This document shows positions 1-6,238 of a DNA stretch of 9,373 bases, piece by piece (within the stretch, counting starts at the first letter, position 1; each line of letters opens with the position of its first letter). Under the pieces are notes generated by a model, which was not told the DNA's origin, searched no databases, and saw only the letters and a program-made list of their open reading frames with translations. Position numbers and translations under genes: made by a program. Source of the stretch: CAZTKP01 sp964614215 (GTDB lineage Bacteria > UBP6 > UBA1177); NCBI GenBank assembly GCA_964614215.1, contig CAZTKP010000106.1, forward strand, positions 1-9,373, in the 5' to 3' direction.

Positions 1-53
1 TCAAATAGTGTAATTTGGCTTAACTGACTGTCCACTTTTTTCGGAGGGGATCA
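1..53 (-). mobile_element. Probable insertion-sequence end, IS continues past the left edge
   Basis: Read on the minus strand from position 53, the sequence starts with TGATCCCCTCCGAAAAAAGT and continues GGACAG. This resembles the terminal inverted repeats of IS3-family elements (IS150-like: TG, a C-rich block, an A-rich block, then GTGGACA or GTTGGACA). The hsdR reading frame ends exactly here, and its stop codon TGA (53 to 51) would be the first three bases of the element. Only one end is visible and no transposase is in the window, so the family is a guess from memory of such ends. Confidence 0.4.
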
Positions 54-1361
54 AAAATCGCGACTTACAAAAACCTCAGTTTCTTCTTCACCATCTTTAT
101 TTAATGTTACTGAATACCCTTTGTCTGATAAAAGCTGTGTAGAAATTTCAGTTCTTGCATCAATTACACTCGGATTAACAAGATAGTTCCCTTTCACTCC
201 GTCAAGAAGAGAGTAACGGAAAGTAGGCTCACCGCCTTCACATCCAAAAGTGTTGTAGGTGTCTCTAAGCATTCTTCTTTCTACTTCTCTGGGATCACTT
301 TCCTTAACTTTTTTAAAATCAACTCCTTTAAGATAATCTTTAGGAGTTGCAGTCAATCCCAGTTTGTATCCATGAAAATATTCAAAAACAGCTCTGGAGT
401 TTCCTGAAATTGATCTATGAGACTCGTCAGAAATAATGAGATCAAAATCAGCTGGAGAGAACAAGTAGCTGTATTTATTATCAAATGTCAAAGTCTGAAC
501 TGTTGTCACAACTATGTCTGCACTTCTCCAGTCGTCTCTATGTTCCTTGTAAATGAAAGTGCTGTAATCAGGTTTAAGATAGTTTGTAAATGCTTTTAAT
601 GCCTGATCTTCAAGCTCAAGTCTGTCAACAAGAAAAAGAACTCTTCTTGCATTTTCTGTTCTAAGAAAAAGTCTTATTACTGCTGCTGCCGTTAAAGTTT
701 TTCCCGTTCCTGTAGCCATTTCAAAAAGGAATCTGTCTTTTCCATCTGCAACAGCTTCCTGAAGTTTTTCAACAGCTTCTTTCTGATAGGGTCTTAAAAA
801 ACGAAGCCCATTTTTCCAGATAAAATCCTTGCTGCTTTCAACGCTTCCATTCCACTGCGGATCTTCTTTGTAGTCCGGCTTCTGCACCTGAACAATATAA
901 TCTTCATCAACAGTTTCATTTGCTAATGCGACCCTATCCGGATTCCATTCTTTTATTGCTCCGATCTCATTTATTGTCGGGAACTTCATTATCGGTCTGG
1001 GATTTCCTTTCTCAAGATTCCAAAGATAGTGAACATCACCATTTGAAAGAATAATGAACTGAGCACTCACAACTTCTGCATATTTTCTAGCCTGTTCTTT
1101 CGCAGTTAAAGGATGTTTCCCTTCTCTTTTTGCCTCTAAAACACATACAGGTTTGTTATTATCATCAACAAGAAGAAAATCTAACGATCCGCTTTTGGTT
1201 TTTTCAAAATCGTTACCCCAGGCATCAACATCCTGCTGAACAATTTTCACATGATTTTCAAGAAGAATATTTGCCTTGCCATCATCAGTGTCAAAAAACC
1301 GCCATCCCGCCTCTTCAAGCAGTTTGTTGATCTTTATCCTTGCATGAGCTTCATTTTTCAT
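51..1361 (-). CDS. hsdR: Type I restriction enzyme R subunit, C-terminally truncated (probable pseudogene)
   Basis: The 436 residues match the N-terminal half of HsdR, the DNA-translocating and cleaving subunit of type I restriction enzymes. A PD-(D/E)XK nuclease domain comes first: D61, E77-A-K79, and a QxxxY motif at Q90-Y94. A superfamily 2 helicase domain follows, with Walker A ATGTGKT (216-222), the DEAH-type box DESH (312-315) and motif III TATP (337-340). HsdR proteins usually have about 800-1000 residues. Here helicase domain 2 (motifs IV-VI) and the C-terminal region that contacts the methyltransferase core are missing, so ATP-driven translocation and restriction should be lost. The frame stops inside an apparent IS end, which points to disruption. 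The ATG at 1361 is preceded by AGAGGT (1367-1372) at five bases. rhuM lies 289 bp upstream on the same strand. No hsdM or hsdS is visible; they may lie beyond the left edge or be lost. Confidence 0.88.
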   Translation of the reverse strand: MKNEAHARIKINKLLEEAGWRFFDTDDGKANILLENHVKIVQQDVDAWGNDFEKTKSGSLDFLLVDDNNKPVCVLEAKREGKHPLTAKEQARKYAEVVSAQFIILSNGDVHYLWNLEKGNPRPIMKFPTINEIGAIKEWNPDRVALANETVDEDYIVQVQKPDYKEDPQWNGSVESSKDFIWKNGLRFLRPYQKEAVEKLQEAVADGKDRFLFEMATGTGKTLTAAAVIRLFLRTENARRVLFLVDRLELEDQALKAFTNYLKPDYSTFIYKEHRDDWRSADIVVTTVQTLTFDNKYSYLFSPADFDLIISDESHRSISGNSRAVFEYFHGYKLGLTATPKDYLKGVDFKKVKESDPREVERRMLRDTYNTFGCEGGEPTFRYSLLDGVKGNYLVNPSVIDARTEISTQLLSDKGYSVTLNKDGEEETEVFVSRDF

Positions 1362-1399
1362 AACAAACCTCTAACCCCTGAATATTTTTCACTCCCCCA

Positions 1400-1428
1400 A
1401 ATATACTCTCCTCCACCCAAATAGTAAA
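1400..1428 (-). promoter_or_regulatory. Candidate sigma70-type promoter for hsdR
   Basis: On the minus strand, TTTACT (1428-1423) is followed after 17 bp by TATATT (1405-1400). Transcription would start near 1393, about 30 bases before the hsdR ATG. The -35 match is only moderate. It is consistent with hsdR being transcribed separately from rhuM. Confidence 0.4.
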
Positions 1429-1440
1429 TAAATTCTAAAA

Positions 1441-1650
1441 ACTTATAAATCGGCCCTCATTTCACCCTCAAAAACACATTCATCAATCTATTCAGCCACT
1501 TAGTCCCCGCAATACAACTGCGAATGGTGCCACTTTTTTCATTTTCCTATGCCTTTCGCACTTGTCTGATCTGTTTAAGTGTCACTTTTACAGGAACTTA
1601 CTTCATTAATCCTTGAAAGGGATCTTCAGATAGTATTATTTATTGAGCTT
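1441..1650. other. Non-coding stretch between rhuM and hsdR, possible IS remnant
   Basis: I see no gene or convincing terminator here. It holds two similar motifs in the same orientation: TGCCACTTTTTTC at 1528-1540 and TGTCACTTTTACAGGAAC at 1580-1597. Repeated TGTCACTTTT-type motifs about 50 bp apart occur near the ends of some IS21-family elements. That, and the likeness to TGTCCACTTTTTTC at 29-42, raises the possibility of a decayed IS end. Without the partner end this stays weak. Confidence 0.2.
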
Positions 1651-2697
1651 TCACTGATCTTCCTGATTCTCATCGGGCATCTTTAGTGTTTTCAGTTGTT
1701 TGTCAAAGTCAGATTCATAGAGTCTATCCTGCACGATACGATATTTTTCAAACTCACTTTCAGCGTGAGCTTTAGATATTTCAGCACTGACTTTTCCTGC
1801 ATCCTGTAAAATTTCTCTATCTGTAGCAGCAATAAAGCGATTGAGTCGTTCTTCCCAGTCTGCCATAGTCATTGGAATTTCTCTTAATGCCATATCTTCT
1901 GCTATATCTAAGTAGGCATTGACAAGTCTTTGCAGACCTGCCATCTCTTTTTCTGTCAGATAATTTTTTGCAACAGATACATCAAACTTCTGAATTTTTC
2001 CCTTTGGTGCGTCCTTCCATGATGTTAATCCCATGTTATGTTTTTCGGCATCAGCACGATTATATACTACTTCAGCAGCAGTTTTACCGTGAATCGCCCA
2101 GTGTAGTTTATTTTGAACCGTGGCAAAAAAACGTTTCGTTGCAGTAGCAGTCACATCATAATCAAGTGCGGTGGCATAAATATCGGTTATTTTTTGATAA
2201 AACTTTCGTTCGCTCAGCCGAATTTCCCTAATTCGCTCAAGCTGTTCTTCAAAATATTTTTTACCCAGAACAGTACCGTCATTTTTCAGACGTTCATCAT
2301 CCATAACATAAGCTTTAATGGTGTATTCTTTGATCACTCCAATTGCCCATTTACGAAATTGGACAGCCTGCTCTGAGTTAACCTTGTATCCAACAGAAAT
2401 GATTGCAGAAAGATTGTAGTGTTTTGTGTTGTAATTTTTACCATCTGAAGCAGTTATTCGAAAATTTCGAATAACTGAACTTTCATCTACCTCATTATCA
2501 GAAAAAACCTTTTTCAAATGGTAGTTGATGGTGTTCGTTTCTACACCATACAAAGTGCCCATCATTTTCTGGGTGAGCCATACATCTTCATCAGCATAAA
2601 TAGCCTCCACGCCGCCTTTACCGTTGGCTGTAATAAAGGTGAGATATTCAGCTGCTGAAGAACGGATAGTGATATCTTTTTTTCTTTTTTTGATCAT
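1651..2697 (-). CDS. rhuM: RhuM family protein (virulence/type I R-M-associated)
   Basis: The 348 residues match the RhuM family along the whole length, named after a gene of Salmonella pathogenicity island 3. Recognisable blocks are the N-terminal helix-turn-helix-like VWLTQKMMGTLYGVETNTIN (39-58), the segment DESSVIRNF...DGKNYNTKHYNL (71-96), ISVGYKVNSEQAVQFRKWAI (100-119), DDERLK (133-138), the central FFATVQNKLHWAIHGKTAAE (190-209) and NMGLTSWK (221-228). The molecular function of the family is not established; the N-terminal part suggests DNA binding. RhuM genes are commonly found inside type I restriction-modification operons, and the truncated hsdR downstream fits that. The frame looks intact. 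The ATG at 2697 overlaps by four bases (ATGA) the stop of a 20-codon ORF and is preceded by AAGGTGA (2710-2704) at six bases, so translation is probably coupled to that leader. Confidence 0.85.
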   Translation of the reverse strand: MIKKRKKDITIRSSAAEYLTFITANGKGGVEAIYADEDVWLTQKMMGTLYGVETNTINYHLKKVFSDNEVDESSVIRNFRITASDGKNYNTKHYNLSAIISVGYKVNSEQAVQFRKWAIGVIKEYTIKAYVMDDERLKNDGTVLGKKYFEEQLERIREIRLSERKFYQKITDIYATALDYDVTATATKRFFATVQNKLHWAIHGKTAAEVVYNRADAEKHNMGLTSWKDAPKGKIQKFDVSVAKNYLTEKEMAGLQRLVNAYLDIAEDMALREIPMTMADWEERLNRFIAATDREILQDAGKVSAEISKAHAESEFEKYRIVQDRLYESDFDKQLKTLKMPDENQEDQ

Positions 2698-2756
2698 GTT
2701 TTATCACCTTTTTCTATCTGATAAATCAGTGTTTCCCATTTTTTGGGCTCTGTCAT
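2694..2756 (-). CDS. 20-residue leader ORF coupled to rhuM
   Basis: A small frame starts at ATG 2756-2754 and ends at TGA 2696-2694. It encodes 20 residues beginning MTEPKKWETL and ending KGDKT. Its Shine-Dalgarno AGGAG (2768-2764) sits seven bases before the ATG and is the strongest in this unit. Its stop overlaps the rhuM start as ATGA, and the rhuM ribosome site lies within its last codons. This is direct evidence for translational coupling. It could be a regulatory leader peptide, a real micro-protein, or the 5' stub of an upstream gene whose remainder was deleted. I do not recognise the peptide. Confidence 0.5.
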   Translation of the reverse strand: MTEPKKWETLIYQIEKGDKT

Positions 2757-2788
2757 TTAAAATCTCCTTTCAGCTTTCAACAAGTTTA

Positions 2789-2817
2789 AAAATACACAGA
2801 TAAAGTGAGAAAATCAA
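2789..2817 (-). promoter_or_regulatory. Candidate promoter for the leader ORF-rhuM unit
   Basis: On the minus strand TTGATT (2817-2812) is separated by 17 bp from TATTTT (2794-2789). Transcription would begin around 2782, shortly before the Shine-Dalgarno of the leader ORF. The match is moderate. It would be divergent from the nfu promoter, about 35 bp away. Confidence 0.4.
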
Positions 2818-2851
2818 ATGTTAGTAAAATAAAAAGTTTAGCCCTTAATCC

Positions 2852-2879
2852 TTGACATGGATACACATATTCAGATAAT
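2852..2879 (+). promoter_or_regulatory. Promoter of the nfu-nadA-thiG operon
   Basis: A perfect -35 TTGACA (2852-2857) and a near-consensus -10 GATAAT (2874-2879) are spaced by 16 bp. A start near 2886 would leave an untranslated leader of about 48 bases. That is too short for a TPP riboswitch, and none of its conserved parts is seen. Confidence 0.6.
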
Positions 2880-2883
2880 CTGA
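2871..2883. promoter_or_regulatory. 13-bp palindrome over the -10 box, candidate operator
   Basis: TCAGAT-A-ATCTGA is a perfect inverted repeat with 6-bp arms that covers the -10 element of the nfu-nadA-thiG promoter. A repressor bound here would block RNA polymerase. The half-site CAGATAAT recurs at 2912-2919 in the untranslated leader, and CAGATAAA occurs at 2797-2804 in the divergent rhuM promoter. The regulator is unknown; NAD-responsive repressors exist in other bacteria, but I cannot assign one. Confidence 0.35.
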
Positions 2884-2933
2884 TTCTGCACGATTTTTGA
2901 TAGTTTATTCACAGATAATTAACGGAGTCAACG

Positions 2934-3173
2934 ATGACGGAGAATAACTGGAAAGAAAAGGTTAAGGAAGTTCTTGAGCAGGTTCGTCCCGCGTTACAGA
3001 GAGACGGTGGAGATGTGGAGCTCATAGAAGTTACCGATGACGGTCTTGTGACTGTCAAACTTCAGGGTGCATGCGTCGGCTGTCCTATGAGCCAGATGAC
3101 CCTTAAAATGGGAATTGAGCAGCATCTTAGAAAAATGATCCCCGAAGTTAAAGAGGTAAGGAATCTCAAATGA
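2934..3173 (+). CDS. nfu: NifU-like C-terminal domain protein, Fe-S cluster carrier
   Basis: This 79-residue protein is a stand-alone Nfu domain, the C-terminal part of NifU/NfuA. It binds a [4Fe-4S] cluster across a homodimer and passes it to apo-enzymes. The hallmark region is complete: VRPALQRDGGDVEL (17-30), then GACVGCPMSQMTLKMGIEQHL with the ligand pair C47 and C50 (CxxC). The length is right for a single-domain Nfu, with no N-terminal IscU-like or A-type domain. The ATG at 2934 follows GGAG (2924-2927) at six bases. Its stop overlaps the nadA start by four bases (ATGA at 3170-3173), so the two are translated together. Its position ahead of nadA, an enzyme with an oxygen-sensitive [4Fe-4S] cluster, suggests NadA is a main client; that is inference. 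ThiH, encoded nearby, could be another. Confidence 0.9.
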   Translation: MTENNWKEKVKEVLEQVRPALQRDGGDVELIEVTDDGLVTVKLQGACVGCPMSQMTLKMGIEQHLRKMIPEVKEVRNLK

Positions 3174-4084
3174 AGGAAATAATCGACAGGATAAACAGGC
3201 TTAAGAAAGAGAAGAATGCTCTGATCCTGGGGCACACCTATACACACCCGGAAGTACAGGATATTTCCGATTACGTCGGTGACAGTTACGGCCTTTCAAA
3301 AAAGGCAGCTGAATCAGGTGATTACGACATTATTGTCTTTGCCGGTGTTCAGTTCATGGCTGAAACTGCAAAGATCCTTTCTCCCGATACAAAGGTTCTA
3401 CTTCCCGTTCTGGACGCAGGTTGTCCGATGGCTGATATGATAAATGAAGATCAGCTCAAAGCTTTTAAGGCTGAGCATCCCGATGCGGCAGTTGTCTGCT
3501 ATGTGAACAGCGATGTAAGAACAAAAGCTCTGAGCGATGTCTGTGTGACAAGTTCAAATGCGGTTAAGATCGTGAAAAAACTTGAGAATAAAAAGATACT
3601 TTTTGTTCCCGATCAGCATCTTGGAAGTTATGTGGCCGAGCAGGTTCCCGAAAAGGAAGTTATCTGCTGGGAAGGTTACTGTCCTGTTCACAACAAGGTC
3701 GGTGCTGAGGATGTTGCAAAGGCGAAGAAGCTTTTTCCGGGTTACACAGTGATGATGCATCCGGAATGTCCTGCGCAGACGAGAAAAGAAGCCGACTACA
3801 TTCTTTCAACAGGTCAGATGGTGGAACTTGTTGCGCAGAAGAAGTTCAAAAAGTACATCGTTGTGACTGAATCCGGAATAACCTACGGACTTCAGAAGGA
3901 AGACCCCGAAGCTGAGTTTATCGATATGAGCGAACCGGCAATGAAATGTCAGAACATGAAAAAGATCATGCTTACAGACGTTCTGAATGCTCTTGAAAAA
4001 GAGCAGTTCAGTATTGAAGTCAGTGAAGAAATCTCACAAAAAGCGAAAGTTTCTCTCCAGAGAATGCTTGATCTCGCAAAGTGA
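3170..4084 (+). CDS. nadA: Quinolinate synthase A
   Basis: NadA condenses iminoaspartate (made by NadB or aspartate dehydrogenase) with dihydroxyacetone phosphate to give quinolinate, the first pyridine ring on the de novo route to NAD. The 304 residues match the compact three-domain form, close in length to the archaeal and Thermotoga enzymes and shorter than the E. coli type. The three cysteine ligands of the [4Fe-4S] cluster are visible: C85 in AGCPMADM, C171 in WEGYCPVH, and C260 in the SEPAMKC segment. Substrate-site blocks GHTYTHPEVQDISD (21-34), MAETAKILSP (63-72), PDQHLGSYVA (147-156) and HPECP (197-201) are also present. The start is the ATG overlapping the nfu stop. thiG follows after 12 bases. 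nadB and nadC are not in the window. Confidence 0.96.
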   Translation: MKEIIDRINRLKKEKNALILGHTYTHPEVQDISDYVGDSYGLSKKAAESGDYDIIVFAGVQFMAETAKILSPDTKVLLPVLDAGCPMADMINEDQLKAFKAEHPDAAVVCYVNSDVRTKALSDVCVTSSNAVKIVKKLENKKILFVPDQHLGSYVAEQVPEKEVICWEGYCPVHNKVGAEDVAKAKKLFPGYTVMMHPECPAQTRKEADYILSTGQMVELVAQKKFKKYIVVTESGITYGLQKEDPEAEFIDMSEPAMKCQNMKKIMLTDVLNALEKEQFSIEVSEEISQKAKVSLQRMLDLAK

Positions 4085-4096
4085 TCGGAGAAAAAT

Positions 4097-4870
4097 ATGA
4101 AACCAGTAAAGATCGGTGAATTTGAACTTACGTCGAGACTCTTTCTAGGAAGTGGAAAATACCGTTCAAATCAGGAAATGATCGATTCAGTGAAAAGTTC
4201 GGGAACTCAGGTCGTGACTGCATCTTTAAGACGCATGGATCTTGGAGAAGGCGAGTCACTGCTTAAACCTCTGCTTGAAAATAAAGATATAATCATTCTG
4301 CCGAACACTGCCGGAGCTAGAACTGCAAAAGAGGCGATCTTTTATGCTGAACTTGCAGCTGAAGCGGGACTTCCCAAATGGGTGAAACTGGAGCTCACTC
4401 CCGAACCCAGATATCTGCTTCCAGATCCTGCGGAAACGCTTAAAGCGGCTGAAGAACTTGTGAAAAAAGGATTTAAAGTCCTTCCGTATATAAATGCTGA
4501 TCCGATGCTTGCTTTAAGACTTCAGGATGTCGGAGTTTCAACCGTTATGCCTCTTGCAGCTCCGATAGGAACAAACAAGGGAATAATCATGGAAGAAATG
4601 ATCCGCATCATCATCGAACAGGCAAGAGTTCCTGTCGTTGTTGACGCCGGGATCGGCGCACCGTCAGACGCAGCCAAGGCAATTGAGATGGGCGCGGACT
4701 TTGTGCTTGTTAACACAGCAATAGCAACAGCAAAAGATCCTGAAAAAATGGGGCTCGCATTTAAAATGGCAGTTGAATCAGCAATGACCGCAGTTGATGC
4801 CGGAATCCCCGAAAAATATTCAAACGCTCAGGCATCCAGTCCTGAACTTGATTTTATCGACAAGCTGTAA
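4097..4870 (+). CDS. thiG: Thiazole synthase
   Basis: ThiG builds the thiazole phosphate ring of thiamine from 1-deoxy-D-xylulose 5-phosphate, dehydroglycine and sulfur carried as the ThiS thiocarboxylate. The 257 residues form the usual full-length TIM barrel. Visible blocks are FTSRLFLG-like LTSRLFLGSGKY (11-22), LPNTAGARTA (68-77), WVKLEL with K97 as the Schiff-base lysine, PRYLLPDPAETLKAAEE (104-120), LPYINADP (129-136), the phosphate-binding VDAGIGAPSDAA (182-193) and VNTAIA (205-210). GGAG (4087-4090) stands six bases before the ATG. It is the last gene of the nfu-nadA-thiG unit. Its usual partners ThiS and ThiF are not seen. The dehydroglycine source ThiH is encoded 3 kb downstream. 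No TPP riboswitch precedes it. Confidence 0.96.
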   Translation: MKPVKIGEFELTSRLFLGSGKYRSNQEMIDSVKSSGTQVVTASLRRMDLGEGESLLKPLLENKDIIILPNTAGARTAKEAIFYAELAAEAGLPKWVKLELTPEPRYLLPDPAETLKAAEELVKKGFKVLPYINADPMLALRLQDVGVSTVMPLAAPIGTNKGIIMEEMIRIIIEQARVPVVVDAGIGAPSDAAKAIEMGADFVLVNTAIATAKDPEKMGLAFKMAVESAMTAVDAGIPEKYSNAQASSPELDFIDKL

Positions 4871-4912
4871 TCTGCAGATAAACAAACGCAATTATAAAAT
4901 CTTTTAATTAAA

Positions 4913-4940
4913 TTTACAATTCGAATCGTTGTGATATATT
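4913..4940 (+). promoter_or_regulatory. Candidate promoter of the DUF1016 gene
   Basis: TTTACA (4913-4918) and TATATT (4935-4940) are separated by 16 bp, giving a start near 4947 and a leader of about 40 bases. This suggests that the nuclease gene is transcribed independently of thiG, whose stop is 42 bases before the -35 box. Confidence 0.5.
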
Positions 4941-4986
4941 TCTGCTGACAAGATTAAAGAAAGTAATGTTTAGTTAGGGGTGCAGA

Positions 4987-6120
4987 ATGAATCTTGAGAA
5001 ATTAATTCATCTTTTTCAGAGTACGCATACAAATCTTCAGAATCGAGCTGCGAAAAGTGTTGATGTCGCTCTGGTAGTACGCAATTGGCTTTTTGGCTGG
5101 TATATTGTCGAATTTGAGCAAAATGGGGAAGATAGAGCTGAATATGGCAAAAAAATGCTTAAAGAGATTTCAAGTCGACTTAAAAATAACCTGGGAAGAG
5201 GTTTTTCGGTTGATAATTTAGAGCTGTTTAGGAAGTTTTATATAAGATATCAGTGTCTTACCAACTCTTTTGGAAAAACCGAGACAGTGTCTAGGATTTT
5301 TGCGAAGGATTCTTTTGATAATAAAAACAAAGAGTTGTCGGTGTGCAATGGTTTCATGAGTTCAGATTCGATGGATAGATTTATTGATGCATTATTTTCG
5401 CATTTCCATCTTGGCTGGTCACACTACGTTACGTTACTGACAGTAGATGATGAAAAAGAAAGAAAGTTCTATGAAATTGAATCGGTAGAAAACAGCTGGA
5501 GTGTAAGGGAGCTGAAAAGACAGATGTCTTCATCTCTTTATGAAAGACTTGTCCTAAGTGCCGGTGTTGAAAAGAAAAAGGTGAAAGAGCTATCAGAAAA
5601 AGGTCATGTTGTTGACAGAGCCACTGATATAATCAAGAATCCTTATATTCTGGAATTCCTTAATCTTAAAGAGGATAAGCAATATTCTGAACATGAACTT
5701 GAAACAGCAATTATTGATAAACTTGAAACTTTTCTACTCGAGTTGGGTAAAGGATTCCTTTTTGAAGCGAGACAGAAGCGATTTACATTTGATGATGACC
5801 ATTTTTATGTTGACCTGGTCTTTTATAACAGATTATTGAGAAGTTATGTTCTTGTTGATCTGAAAAGAGATAAACTCACTCATCAGGACCTTGGACAGAT
5901 GCAGATGTATGTGAATTATTTTGATCGTTATGTAAAACTGCAAGACGAAAATCCAACGATAGGAATTCTTCTTTGTCATAAAAAGAATGATGCTCTTGTT
6001 GAACTCACTCTCCCACAAGATAGCAACATCTATGCATCAAAATATCAGCTTTATCTTCCGAGCAAGGAAGAGCTTAAGAAACAGGTTGAAGCTGTTGAGA
6101 AAGAGTTCGTGAAAAGATGA
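4987..6120 (+). CDS. DUF1016/YhcG-type PD-(D/E)XK nuclease
   Basis: The 377 residues have the two-part build of the DUF1016 (YhcG) family. An N-terminal helical domain (about 1-185) contains the family signature FSHFHLGWSHYVTLLTVDDE (137-156) followed by FYEIE and ENSWSVRELKRQ. A C-terminal PD-(D/E)XK nuclease fold (about 235-355) has D276 in FYVDLVFYN, the D-x-K pair D291-L-K293 in YVLVDLKR, and a QxxxY-type Q304-Y308, so the catalytic set looks intact. Family members are typically found among mobile and defence genes, often near type I restriction systems, but their substrate is not settled. The length is normal and the frame intact. AGGGG (4976-4980) lies six bases before the ATG. By eye, the A/T-rich codon use differs from nadA and thiG, which would fit acquisition by transfer. 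It ends convergently with the FG-GAP lipoprotein gene. Confidence 0.88.
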   Translation: MNLEKLIHLFQSTHTNLQNRAAKSVDVALVVRNWLFGWYIVEFEQNGEDRAEYGKKMLKEISSRLKNNLGRGFSVDNLELFRKFYIRYQCLTNSFGKTETVSRIFAKDSFDNKNKELSVCNGFMSSDSMDRFIDALFSHFHLGWSHYVTLLTVDDEKERKFYEIESVENSWSVRELKRQMSSSLYERLVLSAGVEKKKVKELSEKGHVVDRATDIIKNPYILEFLNLKEDKQYSEHELETAIIDKLETFLLELGKGFLFEARQKRFTFDDDHFYVDLVFYNRLLRSYVLVDLKRDKLTHQDLGQMQMYVNYFDRYVKLQDENPTIGILLCHKKNDALVELTLPQDSNIYASKYQLYLPSKEELKKQVEAVEKEFVKR

Positions 6121-6145
6121 TTTCGTAGATAAGTTGTAAATATCA

Positions 6146-6236
6146 GACCTTTCCCTAAATCCGGAATGTAGGGACGACATTTATGACGTCCAAAGGGTTC
6201 GATAAATCAAACCCCTACGATTTAATTGAAAAGGTC
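6146..6236. mobile_element. 91-bp MITE/REP-like palindromic element with 5-bp target duplication
   Basis: The element has terminal inverted repeats GACCTTT (6146-6152) and AAAGGTC (6230-6236). It is flanked by the direct repeat TATCA (6141-6145 and 6237-6241), as expected of a target-site duplication. Inside, GTAGG (6168-6172) pairs with CCTAC (6214-6218) and encloses two adjacent 20-nt hairpins. One is 6172-6191 (5 bp, one mismatch, then 3 bp); the other is 6195-6214 (nine pairs including one G-T). Folded, this is a branched cruciform or clover-like shape. There is no coding capacity. It lies between two convergent genes and may act as a terminator for both. The right duplicate overlaps the stop codon of the lipoprotein gene. 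Confidence 0.6.
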
Positions 6237-6238
6237 TA

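Noticed and set aside
417..1330. Two short plus-strand frames inside hsdR
   Set aside because: They are antisense to conserved nuclease and helicase motifs of HsdR and have no family likeness.
1599..1625. Possible terminator hairpin CCTTGAAAGG after rhuM
   Set aside because: The arms are four bases with a two-base loop and there is no run of T after it on the rhuM strand.
2718..2729. Palindrome CTGATAAATCAG inside the rhuM leader ORF
   Set aside because: It is short, AT-rich and lies in coding sequence far from the -10 box; chance is the simplest explanation.
2880..2933. Possible TPP riboswitch before the thiG operon
   Set aside because: The leader is only about 48 bases and none of the conserved thi-box segments is present; the same holds for the short thiH leader.
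3230..3271. NadA substrate-site sequence GHTYTHPEVQ, which differs from the commonly quoted AHNYQ form
   Set aside because: The E. coli enzyme has a similar HYYTDPE version, so the histidine, tyrosine and threonine arrangement is within normal variation.
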